From Pseudorhodobacter antarcticus (GTDB lineage: Bacteria; Pseudomonadota; Alphaproteobacteria; Rhodobacterales; Rhodobacteraceae), in the NCBI GenBank assembly GCA_945897655.1, contig CAMDHB010000106.1:1-9715 (forward strand): DNA of 9,715 nt. The letters are read 5' to 3'. Position numbers and translations under genes: made by a program. Position 1 is the first letter of the stretch. Every line of letters starts with the position of its first letter. This document shows positions 1 through 5,911 of the stretch, piece by piece. The notes beneath the pieces are model-generated. The model was not told where the DNA came from. It saw only the letters and a list, made by a program, of their open reading frames with translations, and ran no database searches.

Positions 1-276
1 TGCGGGGCGCATGTAGTCGATGCGCAGGTCCAGCGTTGCGGTGGCCATGCCGGCGGCAGGGTGGCTCATCACCGCCGCGCCTGAGGCAGAGTCCATCAGC
101 GCCGAAATCGCGCCGCCATGCAGGACGCCACTGGCCGGATCACCCACAAGACGGGGGGCATAGGGCATTGTCACCTCGGCCCGCCCATTCGCCACATGGG
201 TCAGGGTCATGCCCAAGGCCCGGACGTATGGCAGGTGCTGCATGAAATCGCGGGCAAGTTGCATGGGATCAGGCAT
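1..276 (-). CDS. PaaI-family hotdog thioesterase (partial, 3' end beyond window)
   Basis: Read on the minus strand, 92 codons are open from ATG at 276-274 to the window edge, and no stop is reached. The visible protein begins MPDPMQLARDFMQHL and contains LHGGAISALMDSASGAAV at about residues 52-69. That is the HGG-x-I-x-x-L-x-D signature of the PaaI/YbgC-like hotdog acyl-CoA thioesterases. The family hydrolyses acyl- or aryl-CoA thioesters in the cytoplasm as oligomers of hotdog folds, and the Asp of the LMD stretch is the usual catalytic acid. The start is supported by a good AAGGAG ribosome site about six bases upstream (282-287). The family is usually about 140 residues, so roughly a third is missing at the C terminus. 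The gene is divergent from a MerR regulator and close to beta-oxidation genes, so a role in CoA release during acyl-CoA catabolism is plausible. The substrate cannot be read from the sequence. Confidence 0.88.
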   Translation of the reverse strand, partial: MPDPMQLARDFMQHLPYVRALGMTLTHVANGRAEVTMPYAPRLVGDPASGVLHGGAISALMDSASGAAVMSHPAAGMATATLDLRIDYMRPA

Positions 277-294
277 GGCGGCTCCTTCAGCAAC

Positions 295-335
295 AATATT
301 CGCCTATGTGCGGTCATACGCAAGGGATGCCCTTG
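295..335 (-). promoter_or_regulatory. Candidate thioesterase promoter with overlapping 6-bp-arm palindrome
   Basis: On the minus strand TTGCGT (318-323) and AATATT (295-300) lie exactly 17 bp apart, a sigma-70-like arrangement that would give a very short leader before the ATG at 276. The sequence at 321-335 is an inverted repeat with 6-bp arms (CAAGGG, 3-bp spacer, CCCTTG) that overlaps the -35. A regulator bound there could block or shape this divergent promoter, and the MerR product of the neighbouring gene is the obvious candidate. The box matches are modest, so this is a candidate only. Confidence 0.3.
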
Positions 336-389
336 GGTTATTGCGCGACGCGCCCGAAGATCCTAGTCTTGGTCCAAAGGAGGCACCGG

Positions 390-767
390 ATGACAGAGGT
401 TCGGCTTAGCTTCAAGGAAATGTGCGCCCGGTTCGAGGTGACGCCGCGCACCCTGCGCTATTACGAATACATTGAACTGCTGGCCCCCGAAAAGGACGGG
501 CGCAGCCGGTTTTATGGTGCGCGCGAAGTGGCGCGGATGACACTGATCCTGCGGGGACGGCGCTTTGGGTTTTCGCTGGAGGAGATCCGGCAGTGGCTGC
601 TGATCTATCGCCAGAAGGGCACGGTGCCGCAACTGGAGACCTGGCTGCATCTGGCGGACCGCCAGCTTGCGGCGCTGGAAAAGCAACGCGTGGATCTGGA
701 CGCCACAATCACCGACCTGCGCGCCCTGCGCGATGCGACGCTGGATGACCTGAAGCGGTCGTCATGA
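390..767 (+). CDS. MerR-family transcriptional regulator (copy 1)
   Basis: This 125-aa protein has an N-terminal winged-helix MerR DNA-binding domain. Residues 7-33 form the helix-turn-helix (FKEMCARFEVTPRTLRYYE) and a wing follows at about 35-50. The stretch LILRGRRFGFSLEEIRQ (about 52-68) is typical of the domain. The C-terminal half (80-120) is a charged helix expected to form the antiparallel dimer coiled coil. No cysteine cluster is present, so it is unlikely to sense metals. It fits the short MerR regulators that control acyl-CoA and branched-chain amino-acid catabolism (LiuR-like). An ATG at 306 is in frame, but 390 is preferred because AAAGGAGG lies at 376-383 and because family members start shortly before the helix-turn-helix. 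It is followed by a paralogue at 869-1261 and diverges from the thioesterase. The effector is unknown and is presumably an acyl-CoA. Confidence 0.88.
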   Translation: MTEVRLSFKEMCARFEVTPRTLRYYEYIELLAPEKDGRSRFYGAREVARMTLILRGRRFGFSLEEIRQWLLIYRQKGTVPQLETWLHLADRQLAALEKQRVDLDATITDLRALRDATLDDLKRSS

Positions 768-775
768 TCCGGTTC

Positions 776-806
776 TGACGTCACGTTACGTTGACGTCAA
801 CGTCAA
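776..806. promoter_or_regulatory. Phased ACGT array, probable MerR-type operator
   Basis: Five ACGT tetramers begin at 778, 783, 788, 794 and 800, spaced 5, 5, 6 and 6 bp. They include a perfect 16-bp palindrome (ACGTTGACGTCAACGT, 788-803) and an overlapping near-palindrome with 7-bp arms, TTGACGT-CA-ACGTCAA (791-806). As I recall, TTGACGT-N2-ACGTCAA is the kind of 16-bp operator reported for LiuR-type MerR regulators of acyl-CoA and branched-chain amino-acid catabolism in Proteobacteria. The array lies 8 bp after the stop of the first MerR gene and 62 bp before the start of the second, so it should control the second MerR gene and the acyl-CoA dehydrogenase. CATACT at 808-813 is a possible -10 box. 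A well-spaced -35 is not obvious. Confidence 0.6.
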
Positions 807-868
807 GCATACTACCTTCCGTGCCGGAAATGGCCCAATGATGGGGGCCATAGAAACGCGAGTGGGCG

Positions 869-1261
869 ATGACGGACGAGACGATGACGATTCGCGCGAT
901 GTGCGACGCCTATGACGTGACGCCCAGAACGCTGCGGTTCTACGAATCCAAAGAGCTGCTTTTTCCGATCCGGAAGGGCGCGCAGCGGTTGTTTACCCGG
1001 GCCGACCGGGCACGGCTGACGCTGATCCTGCGGGGCAAGCGCTTTGGCTTTTCGCTGGAGGATATCCGGCAGATCCTGGCGATGTACAACCGCAACGGAT
1101 CGAACGAGGCACAACTCACCCGCGCCTATGAGGTGGCGCAGGCCCGGTTGCAGCAGATGGAATCGCAGCGCGCCGAGTTGGATATGGCGATCGCGGAATT
1201 GAAAGTGGAATTGGTGGCGGGGGCTGCGATGATTGCAGGCTTTCGCCGTGCTGCCGAATAG
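869..1261 (+). CDS. MerR-family transcriptional regulator (copy 2)
   Basis: This 130-aa protein is a paralogue of the regulator at 390-767. The helix-turn-helix lies at about residues 7-27 (IRAMCDAYDVTPRTLRFYES), followed by LTLILRGKRFGFSLEDIRQIL at about 50-70. A C-terminal helix at about 85-118 is rich in Gln, Glu and Arg and is suited to dimerisation. The only cysteine is in the DNA-binding domain, which argues against metal sensing. The ribosome site before ATG 869 is weak (GAGTGGG), but no better in-frame start lies upstream. The gene is 12 bp from the acyl-CoA dehydrogenase and preceded by the ACGT array, so autoregulation together with control of the dehydrogenase is the simplest reading. 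By context it resembles LiuR-type regulators of acyl-CoA catabolism, but the ligand is not determinable here. Confidence 0.88.
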   Translation: MTDETMTIRAMCDAYDVTPRTLRFYESKELLFPIRKGAQRLFTRADRARLTLILRGKRFGFSLEDIRQILAMYNRNGSNEAQLTRAYEVAQARLQQMESQRAELDMAIAELKVELVAGAAMIAGFRRAAE

Positions 1262-1273
1262 AAAGGACGGAAA

Positions 1274-3025
1274 ATGACCTACCGCGCCCCCGTGCAAGAC
1301 ATGCAGTTCCTGTTGCATCAGGTGTTGCAGATCTCAACTTCCGATATCCCCGGCTACAGCGATCTGGACGAGGGGTTCACGGCGGCGGTGCTGGAGGAGG
1401 CGGGCAAGATCGCGTCCGACGTACTGGCCCCCCTGAACGCGGTGGGCGATGCGGAAGGCTGCATGTTGGAAAACGGCGTGGTCCGCACGCCCAAGGGGTT
1501 CAAGGCGGCGTTTGATGCGCTGCGGGGCGGCGGTTGGACCGCGCTTGATTGCGCGCCCGAGTTTGGCGGGCAGGGGTTGCCTTACCTGATCCACTCGGCG
1601 GTGAATGAGGCGCTGGTATCGGCCAACATGGCGCTGAACATGTATCAGGGCCTGACCCACGGCGCCTATTCCGCGATTGCGGTGCATGGCAGCGCGGAAC
1701 AAAAGGCGATGTATCTGCCCAAGCTGGCATCCTGCGAATGGACCGGCACGATGAACCTGACCGAACCGCATTGCGGCACCGATCTGGGGCTGATGCGGAC
1801 CCGGGCCGAACCGCAGGCGGATGGGTCGTTCAAGGTGACCGGGACCAAGATCTTCATCTCGGCTGGCGATCACGACATGGCGGACAACATCATCCATCTG
1901 GTTCTGGCCAAGGCACCGGGCGGAGGTGAGGGGACCAAGGGGATAAGCCTGTTCATTGTGCCGAAGATGATTGGCGCTGCGCGCAATGGCGTGTCGGTTG
2001 GCAAAGTGGAACACAAGATGGGCATCCACGGGTCTGCCACCTGTGTGATGAATTTCGACGGGGCCACGGGCTGGCTGCTGGGTGATCTGCACAAGGGCAT
2101 GCGCGCCATGTTCACCATGATGAATGAGGCGCGGCTGGGTGTGGGTCTGCAAGGCTATGCCGTGGCCGAAGCGGCCTATCAGGCGGCGGCGGATTACGCC
2201 CGCGACCGGTTGCAGGGCCGCGCCATCACCGGGGTGGAAAACCCGCAAGGGCCGGCGGACCCGCTGATCGTGCATCCTGACATCCGCCGCAGCCTTATGG
2301 ACCAAAGGTCCTTTGTCGAAGGGGCGCGGGCGTTGACCTATTGGGGCGCCTCGCTGATCGACCGGGCGCACCGGATGGGGGATGCGGGGGCCGATGGATT
2401 GGTGTCGCTGCTGATCCCGGTTATCAAAGGCTTTCAGACCGACAAGGGGTTTGAAATGGCCGTGCAGGCCCAGCAAGTCTGGGGCGGCCACGGCTATATC
2501 GAGGATAACCCGATGAGCCAGTTCGTGCGCGATGCCCGGATCGCGATGATCTATGAAGGGGCAAACGGCGTGCAGGCGCTGGATCTGGTGGGGCGCAAGC
2601 TTGCCCAAGATGGCGGCAAACATGTGCTGGCGTTCTTTGAGATGGTCAAGGCGGAAGCCCTTGCCCATGACGCCGAACCCCGGATGGAGGCGTTCACCAA
2701 GGCGCTGAAGGTGGCCTCCAAACAGCTGCAGGCGGCGGCGATGTTCTTCATGGCGAATGGCATGAAGAACCCCAATGCGGCCCTTGCCGGGTCGTCGGAC
2801 TTTCTGCATCTGATGGGGCATGTCTGCATGGGGCTGATGTGGACGCGCATGTCACGGGCTGCGCTGACGTCCCTGGACGCCGGGGGGGACGCGGCTTTTG
2901 CCCAGGCGAAACTAACGACCGGGCGCTACTACATGGCGCGCCATTTGCCGGCCTGCGGGCTGCATCTGGCCCGAATTGAAAGCGGGGCCGAGACGGTCAT
3001 GGCAATGCCCGCCGAAGCGTTCTAG
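1274..3025 (+). CDS. Acyl-CoA dehydrogenase, long (about 580 aa) DmdC/AcdA-like subfamily
   Basis: This 583-aa flavoprotein catalyses alpha,beta-dehydrogenation of an acyl-CoA, the first step of beta-oxidation, passing electrons to electron-transfer flavoprotein. The N-terminal helical domain includes EFGGQGLP at 96-103. The middle beta domain carries MNLTEPHCGTDLG (160-172) and TGTKIFISAGDHD (189-201), which contact FAD and substrate. The C-terminal helical domain has VQAQQVWGGHGYIED (397-411) and IYEGANGVQALDL (426-438), where Glu428 is the expected catalytic base. About 140 extra C-terminal residues (445-583) match the additional domain of the long subfamily that includes DmdC, the methylmercaptopropionyl-CoA dehydrogenase of DMSP demethylation. 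The N terminus MTYRAPVQDM is typical of this subfamily. ATG 1274 has AAAGGA six bases upstream. The gene is very likely cotranscribed with the MerR gene before it. Whether it acts on fatty, branched or methylthio acyl-CoA cannot be decided from sequence alone. Confidence 0.93.
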   Translation: MTYRAPVQDMQFLLHQVLQISTSDIPGYSDLDEGFTAAVLEEAGKIASDVLAPLNAVGDAEGCMLENGVVRTPKGFKAAFDALRGGGWTALDCAPEFGGQGLPYLIHSAVNEALVSANMALNMYQGLTHGAYSAIAVHGSAEQKAMYLPKLASCEWTGTMNLTEPHCGTDLGLMRTRAEPQADGSFKVTGTKIFISAGDHDMADNIIHLVLAKAPGGGEGTKGISLFIVPKMIGAARNGVSVGKVEHKMGIHGSATCVMNFDGATGWLLGDLHKGMRAMFTMMNEARLGVGLQGYAVAEAAYQAAADYARDRLQGRAITGVENPQGPADPLIVHPDIRRSLMDQRSFVEGARALTYWGASLIDRAHRMGDAGADGLVSLLIPVIKGFQTDKGFEMAVQAQQVWGGHGYIEDNPMSQFVRDARIAMIYEGANGVQALDLVGRKLAQDGGKHVLAFFEMVKAEALAHDAEPRMEAFTKALKVASKQLQAAAMFFMANGMKNPNAALAGSSDFLHLMGHVCMGLMWTRMSRAALTSLDAGGDAAFAQAKLTTGRYYMARHLPACGLHLARIESGAETVMAMPAEAF

Positions 3026-3080
3026 GCTGCAGGACGGATTTTCAGCTAAACTCCCCATGTCCTGCGCCCCGGAGACGCCG

Positions 3081-3293
3081 ATGCCCAAACGCTTTCGCCT
3101 GACCCGCCGCTTTCCGGTAGCGATGACCGAAGACGGTTATCGCCGCCTGAAACGCTTTGCCACCGAGGCGGGGCTGGATGAGGGCGAGGCGCTGTCGTTC
3201 CTGTTTGAAAACTTCACCTCCGTCATCAACGAAGACAACCTGACCCACCGCCTGCGCCTGTTCAATTCGGAACTGGAGGCGCGCAAGCAATGA
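3081..3293 (+). CDS. Small protein, possible ribbon-helix-helix fold
   Basis: This 70-aa product begins MPKRFRLTRRFPVAMTEDGY. A basic N-terminal stretch with strand character (residues 2-15) is followed by two predicted helices, DGYRRLKRFATEAGL and DEGEALSFLFENF. A strand plus two helices with this spacing resembles a CopG/Arc-type ribbon-helix-helix DNA-binding domain, but no family signature is certain. An in-frame ATG lies at 3057. I chose 3081 because GGAG at 3070-3073 is well spaced from it and the basic segment then starts the protein. It begins 55 bp after the dehydrogenase gene, so it may be read through from that transcript. Function is unknown. No toxin gene is adjacent, which makes an antitoxin role unlikely. 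Confidence 0.65.
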   Translation: MPKRFRLTRRFPVAMTEDGYRRLKRFATEAGLDEGEALSFLFENFTSVINEDNLTHRLRLFNSELEARKQ

Positions 3294-3585
3294 CGGCTGG
3301 GTTGGTTTGCAAGGCAGGACGCCTCCGGCGGGGGAGTATTTCGACCAGAGTGAATGGGGGCTCCACCCCGCATGACACCCCAGGCTTGGCTATCCCTTCG
3401 ATCACGCGGGGCTTCACTCCGGGCGGTCATCGGGACTCCTCCCTGTACCGCACGGACAGGCTGATGCTAAATGTTTAAGAAAAGCTTACCTTCCTGCCTC
3501 AAGCTTCATTTCGGCAAAAATACTCCACGGGGGGTCCGGGGGGTGTGAACCCCCCCGGTTCTGCCGCAACAAAGGGCGCGCACCT
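3294..3585. repeat. Structured intergenic region of Rhodobacterales repeat type
   Basis: No convincing gene is seen in these 292 bp. GGAGTATTT at 3333-3341 and its reverse complement AAATACTCC at 3518-3526 face each other across about 176 bp. Both sit in the G/C-rich contexts (GCCTCCGGCGGGGGAG and CACGGGGGGTCCGGGG) that I recall as recurring at gene ends in Rhodobacterales. Between them is an imperfect long inverted repeat: GAGTGAA 3348-3354 pairs with TTCACTC 3413-3419, and CCCCGC 3366-3371 with GCGGGG 3406-3411. An AT-richer patch at 3464-3520, unlike its surroundings, contains two AAGCTT copies (3482-3487 and 3501-3506). The operon that follows must start its own transcript here or be read through from upstream. 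Confidence 0.5.
3536..3558 (+). terminator. Strong GC hairpin without U-tract (attenuator or terminator-like)
   Basis: CCGGGGGG (3536-3543), a six-base TGTGAA loop and CCCCCCCGG (3550-3558) form a very stable stem with one bulged C. The bases after it are TTCTGCC, so there is no run of U and a classical intrinsic terminator is not supported. It ends 27 bp before the start of the GST-like gene and would lie in the leader if transcription starts upstream, where it might stall polymerase or stabilise mRNA. It may also simply be part of the stereotyped intergenic repeat. Confidence 0.35.
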
Positions 3586-4221
3586 ATGACGATCAAACTC
3601 TATTGCTTTGGCGAAAGCGGCAACGCCTACAAGGTGGCCCTGGCCCTGACCTCAGCGGGGATGGAGTGGGAGGCCGAGTATGTCGACTTCTTTGGCGGCG
3701 CCACCCGCACGCCAGAGTTTCGCTCCATCAACGTGATGGGCGAGGTGCCGGTGCTGGTGGACGGGGACACCACGCTGACCCAGTCGGGCGTGATGCTGGA
3801 CTACATCAGCAGCAAATCGGGCAAGCTGGGCGGGCGGTCGGCGGCCGAACGGCGCGAGGTGTTGCGGTGGCTGTTCTGGGACAATCACAAGCTGTCCACA
3901 GCCGTCGGCATGACCCGGTTCCAGATGAACTTTGTCCCCGAGGCGAAGCGGTCGGCGGAGGTGATTGCCTTCATGCAGGCGCGGTTGAAGTCGGCCTACA
4001 AGGTGCTGGACGACCATTTGTCGCGGCGCAAATGGGTGGCGGGCGAGGCGATGACGATCGCGGATCTGTCATGCTGTGGCTATCTGTACTACCCCGAACC
4101 CTTTGGCTTTGATCGGGCCGATTGGCCCCATATCGATGCCTGGCTGGCCCGGATTTCTGCCGTTCCGGGGTGGCAAGCCCCCTATGATCTGATGCCGGGC
4201 AGCCCGGCGGACCGCGTTTAA
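3586..4221 (+). CDS. Glutathione S-transferase family protein
   Basis: This 211-aa soluble protein has the two-domain GST layout. The thioredoxin-like N domain (1-78) starts MTIKLYCFGESGNAYKVALAL, with Ser11 and Asn13 in the S-x-N position that activates glutathione in Ser-type GSTs. GEVPVLVDG (52-60) supplies the cis-proline (Pro55), and QSGVMLDYI (66-74) replaces the common E/Q-S-x-x-I glutathione-gamma-glutamyl site. The all-helical C domain (85-211) contains the conserved N-capping box TIADLS (157-162). AAAGGG at 3571-3576 serves as ribosome site. It is first in a run of six close genes, 10 bp before the thiolase. A GST in a beta-oxidation operon may remove electrophilic intermediates or act on a specific substrate. 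That role is inferred. Confidence 0.88.
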   Translation: MTIKLYCFGESGNAYKVALALTSAGMEWEAEYVDFFGGATRTPEFRSINVMGEVPVLVDGDTTLTQSGVMLDYISSKSGKLGGRSAAERREVLRWLFWDNHKLSTAVGMTRFQMNFVPEAKRSAEVIAFMQARLKSAYKVLDDHLSRRKWVAGEAMTIADLSCCGYLYYPEPFGFDRADWPHIDAWLARISAVPGWQAPYDLMPGSPADRV

Positions 4222-4231
4222 GGAGAAGACC

Positions 4232-5443
4232 ATGACCGACGCTTTTATCTATGACGCCGTCCGCAGCCCCCGTGGCAAGGGACGCCCGGATGGGTCGCTG
4301 CATGAGGTGACGGCCTTGGCGCTGTCGGCGCAGATGCTGGATGCCTTGGGCGCGCGCAACGGGCTCACGGGCCATGCGGTTGAGGATGTGATCTGGGGAA
4401 ATGTCACGCAGGTGGGCGAGCAGGGCGGGTGCCTTGCACGGTCGGCGGTGCTGGCATCAGGCCTGGATGAGAGCATTCCGGGCCTGTCGATCAACCGGTT
4501 CTGCGCGAGCGGGATGGAGGCGGTCAATCTGGCCGCCAATCAAGTGCGTGCGGGGGCCGGTCGGGCCTATATCGCGGGCGGGGTCGAGATGATGGGGCGG
4601 GTTGCGATGGGGTCCGATGGTGCGGCGATTGCCGTGGACCCGGGGTTGGCGATGAAGACCTATTTCGTGCCGCAGGGGATTTCGGCGGATATCATTGCGA
4701 CGGAGTATGGCTTCAGCCGTGATGATGCCGATGCCTTGGCGGTGGAAAGCCAACGGCGGGCGGCGATTGCGTGGAAAGAGGGGAGGTTTGACCGGTCGGT
4801 CATCACCATCCGTGATATCAACGGGTTGCCGATCTTGGCCACCGATGAATACATGCGCCCGGGTACCGATATGCAGGCCTTGGGTGCCCTGAAACCCGCC
4901 TTCAAGGAGATGGGCGAGGGGATGCCGGGGTTCGACAAGGTGGCGATGCTGAAGTATCCGCATCTGGAGCGGATCAACCACATTCACCACGCTGGCAACT
5001 CCAGCGGCATCGTGGATGGTGCCGCGGCGATCCTGATTGGCGATGCCGAGTTCGGCCGGGCGCATGGGTTGAAGCCGCGCGCCCGCATTCGCGCCACGGC
5101 CAAGATCGGCACGGATCCGACCATCATGCTGACCGGACCGGTGCCGGTGACGCAGAAGATTTTGGCCGAGGCCGGGTTGACCGTGGGTGACATCGACCTG
5201 TTCGAAGTGAACGAGGCCTTTGCGGCCGTCGTGCTGCGGTTCCAGCAGGCGTTTGGGGTGAATCCGGCCCGCGTCAACGTCAATGGCGGGTCGATTGCGA
5301 TGGGGCACCCCTTGGGCGCGACCGGAGCCATCATCATCGGCACCTTGCTGGACGAGATGGAGCGCAGCGACAAGGCGCTGGGCTTGGCCACCTTGTGCAT
5401 TGCCAGTGGGATGGGTGCGGCCACGATCATCGAAAGGGTCTGA
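4232..5443 (+). CDS. Acetyl-CoA C-acyltransferase (thiolase, FadA/AtoB type)
   Basis: This 403-aa thiolase catalyses CoA-dependent cleavage of 3-ketoacyl-CoA to acetyl-CoA and a shortened acyl-CoA, the last beta-oxidation step. The nucleophile is Cys91 in INRFCASGMEAVNLA. NEAFA lies at 327-331. GGSIAMGHPLGATGA (352-366) carries catalytic His359. LCIASGMGAATIIERV at the C terminus carries the acid/base Cys389. The length is normal for the degradative thiolases. AAGGAG at 4220-4225 overlaps the stop of the GST gene, which indicates coupled translation. The next gene starts 3 bp after its stop. The C-terminal motif reads C-I-A-S-G-M-G, whereas C-I-G-G-G-x-G is more usual, but the cysteine is kept, so activity is expected. 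The fadA symbol is not assigned because chain-length preference is unknown. Confidence 0.93.
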   Translation: MTDAFIYDAVRSPRGKGRPDGSLHEVTALALSAQMLDALGARNGLTGHAVEDVIWGNVTQVGEQGGCLARSAVLASGLDESIPGLSINRFCASGMEAVNLAANQVRAGAGRAYIAGGVEMMGRVAMGSDGAAIAVDPGLAMKTYFVPQGISADIIATEYGFSRDDADALAVESQRRAAIAWKEGRFDRSVITIRDINGLPILATDEYMRPGTDMQALGALKPAFKEMGEGMPGFDKVAMLKYPHLERINHIHHAGNSSGIVDGAAAILIGDAEFGRAHGLKPRARIRATAKIGTDPTIMLTGPVPVTQKILAEAGLTVGDIDLFEVNEAFAAVVLRFQQAFGVNPARVNVNGGSIAMGHPLGATGAIIIGTLLDEMERSDKALGLATLCIASGMGAATIIERV

Positions 5444-5446
5444 CGG

Positions 5447-5911
5447 ATGGCCGAACGCGCCTTTCAGGAACTGGGGGAGTTGCTGACCAAGGCGCTGATT
5501 TCGGGCGACTTTGCCCTGTACCGGTCTATCCTGACCTTACCGATGAAGTTTACGCCCAAGGACGGGCCGTCCTACATCCTGTTGGACGAAGCGTCGCTGC
5601 GGGAGGACTTTGATCTGTATGTGTCGATCATCCGGCTGCATGGGGTGACGGACATTTACCGGCAGTTTCTGGGCTTTGACCCGATTGGCGAAGGGCAGAT
5701 TGCGGTGCGGGTGGTGACGCATATTCTGGTACGGGCCAACCTGCTGGTGGCCCCCTTTCCGACGCGGATGGTGGTGCAGGAGGCTTCGGATGGGTGGCGG
5801 ATTGCCGAGATTGAAAGCTCGGAAGGGCATTTGAACTGGACGTTGGGGCGGGCATTGGTCTCGCCGCAAGGGAATTTTGAAACCCGTGGAGGGGTGGATG
5901 GCGAAGATTGA
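5447..5911 (+). CDS. NTF2-like/SnoaL-like protein A of unknown function
   Basis: This 154-aa protein is predicted cytoplasmic, with no signal peptide or membrane segment. Its layout of N-terminal helices, a linker, another helix and then a curved sheet rich in Val and Ile resembles the NTF2/SnoaL cone fold, which often binds or isomerises small ligands. Motifs shared with its paralogue at 6373-6831 are LR-x-x-FD (51-56), H-G-V-T-D-I-Y-R (65-72), V-V-T-H (89-92), PF (103-104), GWR (116-118), and W131 followed by LGRAL. The shared His65, Asp69, Arg72 and His92 are candidate pocket residues. It begins 3 bp after the thiolase stop, and its last 14 bases overlap the cupin gene. A link to acyl-CoA or hydroxyacyl intermediates comes from context only. 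Confidence 0.8.
   Translation: MAERAFQELGELLTKALISGDFALYRSILTLPMKFTPKDGPSYILLDEASLREDFDLYVSIIRLHGVTDIYRQFLGFDPIGEGQIAVRVVTHILVRANLLVAPFPTRMVVQEASDGWRIAEIESSEGHLNWTLGRALVSPQGNFETRGGVDGED

Noticed and set aside
1334..2821. A 495-codon open frame on the minus strand opposite the acyl-CoA dehydrogenase
   Set aside because: Its translation is rich in His, Arg, Gln and Pro with no domain motif, as expected for the antisense of a high-GC coding region. The plus-strand frame is an unmistakable enzyme.
3081..3293. Small protein as antitoxin of a toxin-antitoxin pair
   Set aside because: No small partner gene overlaps or follows it. The downstream sequence is non-coding for about 290 bp.
3290..3478. 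A 62-codon plus-strand frame in the intergenic block
   Set aside because: It overlaps the stop of the previous gene, lacks a ribosome site and covers the inverted repeats. Its translation has no family features.
3333..3526. Facing 9-bp repeats read as the ends of a transposable element
   Set aside because: There is no transposase remnant, no target-site duplication that I can see, and the spacing and sequence fit stereotyped Rhodobacterales intergenic repeats better.
4457..5308. A 283-codon minus-strand frame opposite the thiolase
   Set aside because: Composition is that of an antisense shadow, there is no ribosome site or family motif, and it lies wholly inside a clear thiolase.
5877..5897. 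Upstream TTG start for the cupin gene
   Set aside because: It would add seven residues with no good ribosome site, whereas ATG 5898 has GGAGG at a suitable distance.
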